From Lutjanus erythropterus (lineage: Eukaryota; Chordata; Actinopteri; Lutjaniformes; Lutjanidae), in NCBI GenBank assembly GCA_020091685.1, contig CM034604.1:7073192-7137191 (forward strand): DNA of 64,000 nucleotides. Direction: 5' to 3'. The notes under the pieces were generated by a model. That model did not search any database, was not told the DNA's origin, and saw nothing but the letters and a program-made list of their open reading frames with translations. The translations under genes and the position numbers were made by a program. Within the stretch, counting starts at the first letter, position 1. Each line of letters begins with the position of its first letter. This document shows, piece by piece, positions 35,655 through 46,435 of this stretch.

Positions 35655-35805
35655 AGTGCTCTGTGTGTTTCTCACCATGCCTGTTTGGTTTGTGTGTCTG
35701 TACCGACGGGAGCCCTTGGTTTGTGTCACTGAGCAGTATATTTGGATCAGATGTTCTTTTGGGCACATTAGCATATCATTGTCACATGACCCTCTCAAAG
35801 GGGTA
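35655..35805 (-). promoter_or_regulatory. Conserved upstream block of pseudogene B'
   Basis: Same block; the octamer position reads ATGCTAAT on the gene strand (35767-35774). Confidence 0.4.
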
Positions 35806-35847
35806 CAGAGTGTTGTACAGTTTGCATTACATTTCCATAAACTGGTT

Positions 35848-37171
35848 CTACAATATTCCTACTTGCACTCCATCACTCAGCCATTCTATGGGTTTTCCCA
35901 AAAAAGTTGAAAATACTAGACTCACAAGTGTCATATATGTTGGACAATGGTATTGCCAAACCCTCTTCATCTAACTGGGTTTTTTTCTTGTCTCTTGGTT
36001 AGCAAACCTGATTAAACACATAGACCCTGCACTAAGTTTTCAAAGTTTAATGGAGTAACAAAGCCACATTCCTTTCCTCTAACGACGATGGGATATTGTG
36101 TTGATCAAATGGGGCCCAAATATGTTAGTAAGTTTGATCTTTTTAAGGGTTATTGGCAGCTTTGCCTTTCTAAATAGAAATTTGTGCTTCCGTGACACCC
36201 TCAAGTCTGTACTAGTTATCAGTCATCCCATTTGCACTGCGTCGCGCCCCAGCCACATTTCAGGGGTTAGTGAACAAAATTGTATGTGGGCTAGAGGGCT
36301 GTACAGTCTATGTGGGTAATGTGGTTATAATAACGTCTTAAAAGAGTAAAGGCACTATTTGACAGGCTGATTTGGGCCCACCTGACTATGAATCTGGCCA
36401 AATGTGAATTCATGAAAGCTACTGTAACCTATTTGAGTAAGGTCATGGGGCAAGAGGTTCATCCCATTCATGCAAATACATGCATTTCATGTCCCATCCA
36501 CTAGGTGGTGGTTGTTGTGTTTCCTGGGGATGGTGGGCTTTTGTGCCAGGCTTTTTGCCTCTGTAGTGGCTAGTTATTTAAGGCTTACATTAAATAACTT
36601 TGCTCTCCTCCTTGTCAGCAGGCATTTCAACAAGCAAAGAGTCTGCGGTCATATGCTCCCATGCTCCCAGCTCCACAATTGGACCTGCCTTTTCAGTTGC
36701 AAGTTGATGCAAGTGATGCTGGGGCTGGTGCAGTTTAGTTACAGATACATGAAAGTGGGGCAAAAGGCCAGATACTTAATTTCATAACAATGTTAAAACA
36801 TACCAAAAAAGCACTCATTCTTATTTGGGCCCTCCAACATTTTGATGTTTATGTTGGGTCAGAGTCTACTCAGGTGGTATATACTGACCATAACCCGTTA
36901 ACGATTTTCTGTTCACTTCAAAACCTGAATCAAAGATTGATTTCATGGGCCTTGTATTTGCAACACTAACATTTGGGCCTATGTTAAATTAAAGACAAAA
37001 AAAGTGTAGCTGTCGATGCATTGTCAGGTATGCCTTGGACGTAAGATTTACCTTTGGTAAATATTTGGGTATCCATCATTTGTATTTCTTCTGTTTTCTT
37101 ATACTCTTAAAAGTACGTCCTTCAGATCCAAGGTTGCTGGGTTGTGGAAATTTCTCTGCTCATCTTGCTAA
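35848..37171 (+). mobile_element. Ty3/gypsy relic 3 (RT and RNase H only)
   Basis: It begins abruptly in the RT region ('CAATATTCCTACTTGCACTC', as at 27488) just after the receptor upstream flank. It continues through RT (SKFDLFKGYWQLCLS-like near 36130, YVGNVV at 36310) and RNase H remnants (36665-36910, FDVYVGSESTQVVYTDHNPL) to the same right junction as relic 1. Stops throughout. Confidence 0.72.
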
Positions 37172-37493
37172 TGAGCACAGAAAGGGATTAAAATAGCTTT
37201 GTGTCAAACAAGAGATTCTCATAGCCTGTATCGTCCCATAGGACAAAGGTAAAACCCCAACCAGGTGGTCAGCCACAGCGAGAGAGAGGATGAAGTAGTT
37301 TGTGGGAGGGTTATTATATATGTTACATAAGGTTTCCATATATTATAAGAAATGGTAAAGAGACAACAACAATGTATAATAAATATGTGATGGTGGTAAC
37401 TGCTGCTCTGACAGATACATTTGGTGATGCAAAACAGAGAGTTTGGTTCTTAAAGACACCATCAGACCTGTTGATAAAAAATTTAGTTTCTAT
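37172..37493 (-). pseudogene. TAAR-type pseudogene E
   Basis: The counterpart of pseudogene C, with the same gypsy/receptor junction ('GAGCACAGAAAGGGAT.AAAA'). The start codon is ATA (37491-37493) instead of ATG. The stretch between TM1 and TM2 is deleted near 37310-37330 ('GTGGGAGGGTTATTATATAT'). The N-terminal part (TKFFINRSDGVFKNQTLCFA) is still recognisable. Non-functional. Confidence 0.9.
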
Positions 37494-39410
37494 GTGTAAA
37501 TAATCATTAATAGTGAGGGAATGTTTGCCTTGTTTTGTGGGTCGACCGGGTGAGGATGTCTGATTGCTTAAAGAGCCGCAACATCTAATGACCCCTGGTT
37601 GTATCACTGTCGATGTGTCCAGGTGTATCACAAGATGATGTATGTTAATGTGTCAGTATGAATGTAAGGCTCATTTTTGCCCCAGGAACCCTTACAACAG
37701 GGCTACTCAACTTGCTTTGCCCAGGGGTCAGTTAATGAACAAACATTAATATAACATTACTTCTCAGATACAATTAATAAACATTAAAAGACCCATAACT
37801 CATCTTAATTTGAACTTCTTTATTTTAAAATAAACTGACTTATTAACTAAATTAACTCAGTGAAATTTTATGATATTTTACTGCATTTAAAAACTGCAAC
37901 TACATTTTAGTTGTGCTTTGGTAACATTTGAAACAGGTTACAACATTAAACATAACTGGAACCTCTTTCATCCTACCAGGAACAGAAAAAGCAGCCAATT
38001 TAAGCTCTTTAAGTCTGTAATACATGTTTACGGGATCAGAATTAACCTAATTTCTGTGTAACTTTTGCTTCTCTTCACCTAATAATTATACTTTTCACAG
38101 CCTGAAAGGCCATCATGTAAATCAATCTTCTCTCTGTTACTAACAGCCTAATTTAGACCATCATCCAAAATTGTCATATCTGGCCCTCCTTCCTGGGAAA
38201 AACAGTGTGAATCAATCAATTTTTTACTCTTTTTAGGGTCACACAGCAGCTATGGGGGCCAAATTTGGGCCACTGTCTGCAAGTTCAATATCGCTGCTCT
38301 ACAAGGATAATTCTAACCTCAACTGACACATAGAAGATTTTAAGATTAAAGTAGTTTTTGATGACAACTTTTTGTCTCAAATACTTCTCAATTACATAAA
38401 ATGTAATAATTTCACCATTTAATGTGGGCTTATTGATTGGCCACTGATTAAACCACAACAGAGGTGAGATGTGTAAAAGTCAGACTGAAAACTGATACCT
38501 GAGCAAGTTATCAAATTAAAAATGTATGCACAATCTTCAGATTTAAAGAATCCTGCTTGTACTGTTTTGTAAATTTGAGTCGTAGTGAAATTGTCTCACA
38601 AAAGCAAGTGTCTGCTAATAATGACACAATGTTGTTAAGACAAACTGCAGTATAGACATAAAATGCCATGATCAACATGGGCCATAACAGTGGACATTTT
38701 CTCTGCTTAGTCTTGCATTCACAGCATCTTTGTGTCAAAGCAGAGACAGAATGAGAATTTTTTAAACTGTATAAAAATGATCCCACTGTAAAGGATGCTT
38801 AAGTGCATGTCCATACATTTGTTGTCTGAACAGAGACACAAGTAATCCACGATTCTTTACTTCAGCACTTTTTGTGGTGTGAAAAGACATTATCCTTCTT
38901 CATTACATTCAACACAATGTTGTAGATAATGTGAAACTTGTTGCGAACTGATTTAGATGTTTGTACAAATGAAGAACCAGTTATTCTGGTTTATTTAATA
39001 TCGTTTGAATGATGAAACACCTTTTTTCTTAATTCTGTTTCTATCTGCAGCTGAAACAAATGATTAAGACACTGATTGAAAATTAGTTTTATAAAAAAGT
39101 AATTTAAACATTAATATATATTCCAAAACTTTCATGCACAGAGAACTTCAGAGCTGTACTCTTGCATTCATTATGCAGCATCTATGACTGAGTACATACA
39201 GTAAGAAATGAGGAAAACTATGAGATATATGGATTAAAATACAGAATATCATATGCACTGTTTATTATGTAGTGCTATCTGTGAACTGAGTTGTATTTTA
39301 TTTATTTTACACATGGTAGAGTAGCAAGGTTCATATGAGCTGCAGTAGAAAGAGATGTAAATCTTCAGAGCCAAACTAGTGATGATTACCAGCAAGTCAT
39401 GAGTCAAGAG
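37494..39410. other. Receptor-unit flank with MITE copy, receptor missing
   Basis: This is the 3' flank of a former receptor, parallel to 29210-31275. The hAT-type MITE copy is at 37698-38296. The flank runs to the stop-codon region ('GATGATTACCAGCAAGTCAT', 39381) and breaks at 39410. Confidence 0.7.
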
Positions 39411-40879
39411 GATTACTGGTCAGCCTCGAAAAGATTTTGGCAAACTCAGTAGGGTGAAGCAGTACCCTGCCAACACTGTTTACAGTGGTGGTGGGGAGCT
39501 GTTGACTTCGACTGGGGATATTGTCGGACGGTGGAAGGAATACTGGGGGGCCTGAGGCTGGGGACCCAGAGGTTGATTCATTCATCACCCAAGCTGAAGT
39601 CAATGAGGTAGTTTGGAAGCTCCTCTGTGGCAAGGCTCTGGGGGTGGATGAGATCCGCCCTGAGTACCTCAAGTCTTTGGATGTTGTAGGGCTGTCTTGG
39701 TTGACATGGTGGTGGTCCCTCTATTTAAGAAGGGGAACCGGAGTGTGTGCTCCAACTATTGGGGGATCACACTCCTCAGCCTCCCTGGGAAAGTCTATTC
39801 CAGGGTACTGGAAAGGAGTATTCAGCCGATGGTCGAACCTTGGATCCAGGAGGAACAATGCAGTTTTCATCCTGGTCGTGGAACACTGGACCAGCTCTAT
39901 ACCCTCCGCAGGGTGCTTGAGGGTTCATGGGAGTTTGCCCAACCAGTCCAGAGGTATTCGACCGTGTCCCTCATGGCATTCTGTGGGAGGTGCTTCATGA
40001 GTATGAAGTTAGGGGCTCTTTGCTAAGGGTCGTACGATCTCTGTTTATTATGTTTATGGACAGAATTTCTAGGCACAGCCAGGGGCTGGAGGGAGTCTGG
40101 TTTTGGGACCACAGGACCTCATCTCTGCTTTTTGCGGATGATGTTGATCTTCAGCATGTACTGGGGCGGTTTGCAGCCGAGTGCAAAGCGGCTGGGATGG
40201 GACTCAGCACCTTCAAGTCAGAGGCCATGGTTCTCGACTGGAAAAAGGTGGCTTGCCACATGTCGGCGGAGAGTTCCTGCCTCAAATGGAGGAGTTTAAG
40301 TATCTTGGGGTCTTGTTCACAAGTGAGGGAAGGATGGAGCATGAGGTTGACAGACGGATTGGTGCAGCGGCAGCAGTAATGTGGTTGTCGCACCGGTCTG
40401 TTGTGAGAAAGAAGGAGCTGAGCCGAAAGTCGAAGCCCTTGATTTACCAGTCAATCTATGTTCCTACCCTTACCTATGGTCATGGACTTTGGGTCATGAC
40501 TGAAAGAACAAGATCTCAGATACAAGTGGCTGAAATGAGTTTCCTCCGCAGGGTGGCGGGGCGCTCCCTTAGAGATAGGGTTAGGAACTTTGTCACCCAG
40601 GAGGAGCCAGCTGAGGTGGCTCGGGCATCTATATCAGATGCCGCCTGGATGTCTCCCTGGGGAGGTGTTCCGGGCATGCCTCACTGGGAGGAGGCCCCAG
40701 GGAAGACCCCGGACACACTCGAGGAACTATGTCACTCGGCTGGCCTGGGAACACCTTGGGATCCTCCGGAAGTCCTGGAGGAAGTGTCCGGGGAAAGGGA
40801 AGTCTGGGCGTCCCTGCTTAGGCTGCTGCCACTGCAACCTGGTCCCGGATAAGCGGAAAAAGATGGATGGATGGATGTA
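39411..40879 (+). mobile_element. RTE-type LINE, 5'-truncated, with 3' tail
   Basis: Frameshifted reverse transcriptase blocks: VVPLFKKGNRSVCSNYWGITLLSLPGKVYSRVLERSI, then IQEEQCSFHPGRGTLDQLYTL, then FDRVPHGILWEVL, then LLFADDVDL (catalytic DD) and SKSEAMVLDW. They continue through EFKYLGVLFTSEGRMEHEVD, IYVPTLTYGHGLWVMTERT and MSFLRRVAGRSLRDRVR, and end with VWASLLRLLPLQPGPG. The 3' end is GGATAAGCGGAAAAAGATGG plus (GATG)n. The motif order and GATG tail fit the RTE clade common in fish. It starts exactly where a receptor coding region should begin. Confidence 0.85.
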
Positions 40880-42066
40880 TGAATCAGAATCAGAAATCTT
40901 CAATGATAACAATAAAGATCTCAGAAAAGATCTTTCATTCTATTCAGGTACAATGAAATTAGAAATGGCTTCTCTCCTTGAATCAGAAAAATATGCACAT
41001 CTAAAAAGTCTAGAATTATAAAAATATATAAATAAAAAACATAAATAGAAATAGAAAACACCAGTTATAGCAGCTCTAAAATATATTAAGTTTATGCACA
41101 TTGTGCAGGTTCTTCACATTTGCGGGTTATTTAGAGGTAGTGGGTAAAAATTGGAGAAATAAACGCTACAAAGTACCATTTACACTGCAAAAACTGGTCT
41201 GCAGTTGAAGTTGCAGTCTGAGAGAGGTGCATGTGCTGGTCACATCTTTTTGTTAAGTCTTTGAGGGTGTGTGTGTGTTTAGGCATGCTCACAGTTCTCA
41301 GTTTTTGGGTTCTGCTGTTTGTTGGGGCAGGGAGTGGTGTGATGGAGGCCACGGCTCTGGAAGGAAGCTGTTCTTTAGTCTATGGGTGTGGGATTGTATT
41401 GTCCTGAACCACCTGGTAGAGGGCACTGGTTTAAACCAGGAGTGGCCAGAGTGTGTGTAGTCTCTGAATATACTGCTGGCTTTCTTCCTTAGTCGGGTGG
41501 CATGTAAATTGTTCAGGAGTTCTTTTTACCATTCCTGAAACTCAATTTTGAGCATATGAAAGACAAATGAAAACAAGTGAAATGGTGGAATTGCAAGTTA
41601 TATAGAAACAACAAACACACTATTTAAATTTACATAATGACATCCTTGTGATTTTATAATACCCATTAACAGTGCATATTACTTGAAATAACAGAGGCAG
41701 ATACATCTTTTCAGCTGTGTTTTTTGGTCTTAATCTTTTACTGGATTTGATCAGCTGAACATTTCTCAATGTAAGAAGACCGTCTGTGTGAGTTTTTTAT
41801 CCATTATTTTAAGTATTAAGGATTAAGAGTATTAAATTACTCTTGATCTCATCCCAATTTGATGCTTGACACACTTGATCCTCAATCTTGTAGAGGGGCC
41901 CTTATTATTTCACTTTATCTTTTGCTTACATGTTACATAAATCTGAATTATTTTGTGCTTAAACAACTTGCTATACTAATTGCTACAGAAATTATGTACA
42001 GTGAATGGGTTACTGTGTGGGGTCAGTATGACCACGAAGCTCATTGTTGCCTCAGGAACCCCTACA
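40880..42066. other. Repeat-like DNA and start of unit F
   Basis: 40883-41510 resembles a high-copy fish repeat ('AATCAGAATCAGAAATCTTC', 'CAGGTACAATGAAATTAG', 'TGGAAGGAAGCTGTTCTTTA', 'TGTCCTGAACCACCTGGTAG'). 41521-41680 is the repeat shared with 9281-9440. The receptor-unit flank starts near 41850. No gene. Confidence 0.45.
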
Positions 42067-42670
42067 ACAAGGTCACTAAACTTGCTTTGCCCAGATGCCA
42101 ATTAAATAATGAACATTAATAATAACACGACTTCTCAGGAAAAAAAAAAAATGAATGGACATCAAAAGGCCCACAACTCATTTTTGTTTGAAATTCTTTA
42201 TTTTCAAATGATCTGACTTATTAACGTATTAGCAAAATTAACTTGGTGCAGGGATTGACAGATAAATAAGGGGCTTTCATGAATTTACAAACTTGAAATG
42301 CATTTTAGTTGTGCTTTGCTAACATTTGAAACAGGTTACAACATTAAACTTACTTCCGTCCTACCAGGAACAGAAAGAGCAGCATATTTAAGCTCTTTTA
42401 GTCTGTAATACACATTTATGGGATCAGAATTATCCTCATTTCTGTGTAACTTTTCTTCCTCTTAAGCTAATAATTACATTTTGCACAGTCTTAAAGGCCA
42501 CCATGCAAATAGTTCTTCTCTTTTACTAACAGCCTAATTTAGACCATCATCTAAAAATTGGTATATCTGTCTCTCCTTCCTGGGAAAAAAGTGTGAATCA
42601 CTTGATTTTCATTGTGAATGGGAACATATTCGGAGGGCAACTTGGCTGACTTTTGGGGTCAGATTTTGTT
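42067..42670. mobile_element. hAT-type MITE copy in unit F, right end lost
   Basis: The left end (CAAGGTCACTAAACTTGC) and body match 16808-17332. The right terminus is replaced at about 42670 ('GGGGTCAGATTTTG'). Confidence 0.7.
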
Positions 42671-43340
42671 TTGAGAAATGAGAATGCATAAAATCAAAAC
42701 ATATACACAGTCTTCACATATTACAAAAACAACTGCTTGCACTGATTTGTAAATGTGAATCATTCTGAAACTGTCTCACAAAGGCAAGCTGTTTGTTTAA
42801 GTGTTGACTAATAATGACTCAATACTGTTAAGACACATTACTGCAGTGTGGACAATATAAATGACCACAATCATCATGGACTGTAAAACTGGACATTTTC
42901 TCTGATAAGTTTTGGATTCACAACATGTTTAAGTATCAAGGTAGAGACAGAATGAGGACTTATTACCTTGCACAAAAAATATTCTACTGTAAAGTATGAT
43001 TAAGTGTACATCCATAACGTTGTTGTCTGAACAGAGAAAAAAGTGATCCACCATTCTTTACTTAACAAGTTTTGTGATGTGAAAAGTAGAAGTTATCTTT
43101 CTTCATTATACTCTAAACAGTGCTATGAACAATATGAAACTTGTTGCCATCTGATTTAGAAATTAGTACACTACACATGAAGAAGTTATCCTGCTTTATT
43201 TAATATCATTTACAATGATCTTAATTCTGTTTCCATCTGTAGCCAAAACATATTTGAGCCAAAAAAAGAAAGAGAACCATGTAATTTAAACATTAGTATA
43301 TCCCTTAAGTATTATGCACAGTATTACCACCAGTAACGAG
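42671..43340. other. 3' flank of receptor unit F
   Basis: Duplicated flank, shortened near the stop codon: 'ATTACCACCAGTAACGAGTC' replaces the usual CCAGCAAGTCATGAGTC. No gene. Confidence 0.6.
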
Positions 43341-44240
43341 TCAATAGAGCTTAGAATGAGTAAAATCACCTTGAAATATTTTCCCAGAAATGATCATTCT
43401 GAAAGCTGATCGAAACCAGCTGTAAAAGAAACCATAGATGAATGGATTGAGCATTGAATTTGACCATCCAAGCCAGATTAATGCATAGAACACAGAATAT
43501 GGTGTTTTGTAATTAATCAAAGGGTCCAAAACCCAACAAAAATAAAAAGGAGACCAACAGATCAGAAAAACTCCCATCACAATAGCCAGAGTTTTGGTGG
43601 CCTTTCTCTCCATCTTACTTTCAGACTTTGTTCTCTGACAGGTTGTGTTCTGGATGCTGCGTGCCTGTCTCTGTGCCACAATCAAAATCTTTAGGTAGAT
43701 GATAGACATTATGATAGCTGGCAGGTAAAAACCAAAAATATATTGTAAAAGTAATAATGTGGTGGTAAGAGCAGATAAAGCCCAGCTCAGCAGGATCATG
43801 ATCACAGTAACATGGACATTTATTTTAGTTCTGTACCTCAGAGGCTGACACACAGCATAATATCTGTCAACAGAAATAAAGCACAAGTTCCAAATGGAAG
43901 TTGAGCACAGATAAGAACTGACATAGATTTGTGCCAAACAAGATCTTCTTGTACCTGGTATCATTCCATAAGACAGAAGCAAACATCCAACTGTCAGGTC
44001 AGCTACAGCAAGAGAGAGGATGAGGAAGTTTGTAGGAGTGTGGAGCTGTTTGAAGTAAATGATGGAGGTTATTACCAGAAGGTTTCCACATATTATAAGA
44101 AATGATAAAGAGCCAACAAAAATGTGTAATAAATACTTCATAATGTTGAATGTCGTGTCAGACATATACCGTGGTAAAATACAGAGACTTTTATACTCAA
44201 AAACATCATCAGAGCTGTTGACAAAAAAGTTCTGTTCCAT
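43341..44240 (-). CDS. TAAR-type receptor F (lacks the TM3 amine-binding Asp)
   Basis: 299 residues, start MEQNFFVNSS. Landmarks: N8-S-S glycosylation site, N1.50 N53, D2.50 D81, C3.25 C101, DRY 125-127, 20 residues between W4.50 and P5.50, CWSP (not CWTP) in TM6, [16 protein letters not shown] in TM7, C-terminus THSKLY (others LS). Position 3.32 is Ser108 (QIYVSSYLCSTSIW), where the other intact copies have Asp. In established TAAR pharmacology that Asp makes the salt bridge to the ligand amine, so a different ligand or loss of binding is expected. No compensating acidic residue is seen in TM5. ICL3 has CQRTKSES where others have CQSTKSES. Confidence 0.93.
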   Translation of the reverse strand: MEQNFFVNSSDDVFEYKSLCILPRYMSDTTFNIMKYLLHIFVGSLSFLIICGNLLVITSIIYFKQLHTPTNFLILSLAVADLTVGCLLLSYGMIPGTRRSCLAQIYVSSYLCSTSIWNLCFISVDRYYAVCQPLRYRTKINVHVTVIMILLSWALSALTTTLLLLQYIFGFYLPAIIMSIIYLKILIVAQRQARSIQNTTCQRTKSESKMERKATKTLAIVMGVFLICWSPFYFCWVLDPLINYKTPYSVFYALIWLGWSNSMLNPFIYGFFYSWFRSAFRMIISGKIFQGDFTHSKLY

Positions 44241-44351
44241 GCTTAAACAATCATTAATAGTCAGGCAACAATTGCAATAACATGCCTTACATGAGGAAAA
44301 TTTGTAGTTTCTAGTTTGCTGTAAAGAGAGATCAGAGATTTCGGTTAATTT

Positions 44352-44500
44352 TAGTGCTCTGTGTGTTTCACACCATGTTGATTTGGTTTCTGCCTCTGTA
44401 CTGATGGGAGCTCTTGGTCTGTGACACTGAGCAGTATATTCAGATCAGTTATTCTTCAGGGGTCATTTGCATATCATGGTCTAGGGAGTCTCTTAAAGGG
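44352..44500 (-). promoter_or_regulatory. Conserved upstream block of receptor F with octamer
   Basis: On the gene strand it reads ACTCCCTAGACC, then ATATGCAAATGAC; the perfect octamer ATGCAAAT occupies 44465-44472. A TATACTGCTC element follows about 35 bp further on. Confidence 0.5.
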
Positions 44501-44639
44501 GTATACAGTGTAGTATAGTTTAGTACTGCACTTCCATAAATTTGTATGACTCATGAGAGACAGATTAAAATAAGAAACTAAAGCAACAGAGGCTGATTTA
44601 GAGCGCTGTATGTTTCATACCATGCATATTTTGTTTTTT

Positions 44640-45070
44640 TCATCTGTATTGATGGGAGCCACAACATTCCCAACCAGATGAGACAAATAATCTCTCCTGT
44701 ATTCAGCTCCCTCTTCACCACAACAGTCCAGTGCAACTCCTGCATTACAGTTAATGCTGCACCATTCCAGTTGATGAGGAACGTAAATAGAATTGGTGAC
44801 AAGGTACAATCCTGGCAAAGCTGAAAACCCACAGAATAAGTATTTGACTTTTTGCCAAGATTACAGACAGTCTCCTTACACAAGGACCTCACTCACGTTA
44901 CATTGCATAAAAGGACAGGATACCTTGGAGCAACAGCCTGAGTACACTATACTCCTGTAATATCAGCTTCATGAATCCCCATTGGACTTGCTCTTAAGCC
45001 ATCTCAAAATCCACAAAAAACTGAATGGCCAAACTCCCACAACCTCTGAATAACCTGGCAAGGGTTAGTG
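44640..45070 (-). mobile_element. RTE-type LINE fragment (RT centre)
   Basis: Minus-strand frames give LAIQFFVDFEMA (RT motif A region) and FQLCQDCTLSPILFTFLINWNG, matching the usual GLRQGC.LSP.LF of motif B. It is diverged, with stops, and lacks both ends. It is in opposite orientation to the element at 39411. Confidence 0.65.
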
Positions 45071-45175
45071 ATGCAAAACAACAGGCCTCACGCAAGACGA
45101 CTTTCGTATTCTTATCTTAAGTTTCTCTTACATTTATTTGTATGATGCAAACTATAAGCATGTCCGTCAGATTTA

Positions 45176-46062
45176 CCGTATTGGCCCGAATATAAGACGG
45201 CCCTGATTATAAGACGACCCCCTCTTTTTCAAGACTCAAGTTTGAAAAAAGACTTTTTGAACACCAAATTAATTTTTATACAGAAAATAATTCAAATCTT
45301 AATATCTGAACATTTAAATATGTAAACTAAAGTGCAATCACATTCGTAAATGAATGGCTTAGAATGAATGAATGTTATGAATGTTAGTCCGTTACGCCGC
45401 ATCATTCTTTTACACCAGCCGAGGCTTGCTTTGAAGTCAGCGGTGGGTATGTTTAGCTCTTTGGCTATTTCCACGGCCTTGAGCTGAATGACAGCTCTGC
45501 TGATGGGCATCCCGTCCTTTCGTTTCTCGTCCACGTACGCGCACACCCTCCTGTCAAGTTCGTGGAAGCGGCCGCTCTGAGGACCACGGAAAGCTTTTCT
45601 CTGACTGTGAGCATTTTTTAGGTGATCTTTTTGAGCTCTCCATCTCCGTACATTACACTCTGTGACACCATATTTCACAGCCGCTTTGCAATTGTTTGAA
45701 GACTCTGCCTCATTTATCACCATCATCTTGAAGTTTACATCATAACTTCTCCTCAGCTGCCGGTTAACCTGGCCGATCTTCGACCCACTTTTCTCCAGAT
45801 TGTCGCTACGTTTCTCCATTTTCTGTTATCTCTTCTATTATTTTCTTCTCTTTTCTTTCTTACCGCTATTTTTATTTTTATTCTTCGTGACAGGGGTTCG
45901 CTTTGGCCTGGGGAGTCAACTTCAGCATTCGCTTCAATTAAATCTGGCGCCATCTAGCGTCGTGAATGGGTATAATGTCCAGACCCCGAATATAAGACGA
46001 CCCCCACTTTTTCAGTCTTATTTCAATGCAAAAAACACCGTCTTATATTCGGGCCAATACGG
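45176..46062 (-). mobile_element. pogo-like DNA transposon with perfect 25-bp TIRs
   Basis: 45176-45200 and 46038-46062 are exact 25-bp inverted repeats, beginning CCGTATTGGCCCGAATATAA. TA dinucleotides flank both ends (45174-45175, 46063-46064), the pogo/Tc1 target duplication. Subterminal 'ATAAGACGACCCCC' repeats lie inside both ends. Total 887 bp. It encodes only a DNA-binding domain and no DDE catalytic region, so it depends on another element. The intact ends suggest fairly recent mobility. Confidence 0.9.
45292..45819 (-). CDS. Orphan CENP-B/pogo-type DNA-binding domain protein in a transposon
   Basis: 175 residues. A basic N-terminus is followed by SYDVNFKMMVINEAESSNNC and AVKYGVTECNVRRWRAQKD, a psq/CENP-B N-terminal helix-turn-helix. 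Next comes FHELDRRVCAYVDEKRKDGM, ISRAVIQLKAVEIAKELNIP and FKASLGWCKRMMRRNGL, the second CENP-B-type (CENPB) helix-turn-helix domain. In autonomous relatives a DDE domain follows; here the frame ends after about 30 unrelated residues. The product could bind the element's TIRs and act as a repressor, or it may simply be decaying. Expression is unknown. Confidence 0.75.
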   Translation of the reverse strand: MEKRSDNLEKSGSKIGQVNRQLRRSYDVNFKMMVINEAESSNNCKAAVKYGVTECNVRRWRAQKDHLKNAHSQRKAFRGPQSGRFHELDRRVCAYVDEKRKDGMPISRAVIQLKAVEIAKELNIPTADFKASLGWCKRMMRRNGLTFITFIHSKPFIYECDCTLVYIFKCSDIKI

Positions 46063-46285
46063 TAACTAACACCCTTAACTCCAGATAACTGTGTAAATGA
46101 TCTGTCTGAGCATATCTAAGTGCACGTGAATTCGCATAAGTAACACCCCAATAGTACCATATAAAAGTGCGCTTCCTGCCACACATGTCAGCAAGTGTTT
46201 ATTCATGATAATGGCATCAAGGAGTAAAAAGAACCTTATGCATTTGGACATTGATGTCCTGCCTTCAGAGATCTCTAAAGGACGC

Positions 46286-46435
46286 TATGGGCCCTATCTT
46301 ACACGCGGCACAAAGCCATTGTGCCGCCAGCGCAAGTGGTTTTGCAATCTTACACCGCGCAAGTGCCATTTTTGCCATGTGTGTGTAAGATAGCGAACGC
46401 ACTTGCGCTGGGTCTGTGCTGCTGTGGGCGGGAGG
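46286..46435. mobile_element. Fragment of a GC-rich non-autonomous repeat
   Basis: 'GGGCCCTATCTTACACGCGG' with 'GCGCAAGTGGTTTTGCAATC' and 'CTTACACCGCGC' resembles the terminal region of a common fish hAT-like MITE ('CCCTAT.TTACAC.CGGCGC'). It abuts the truncated end of the YR retrotransposon. Confidence 0.45.
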
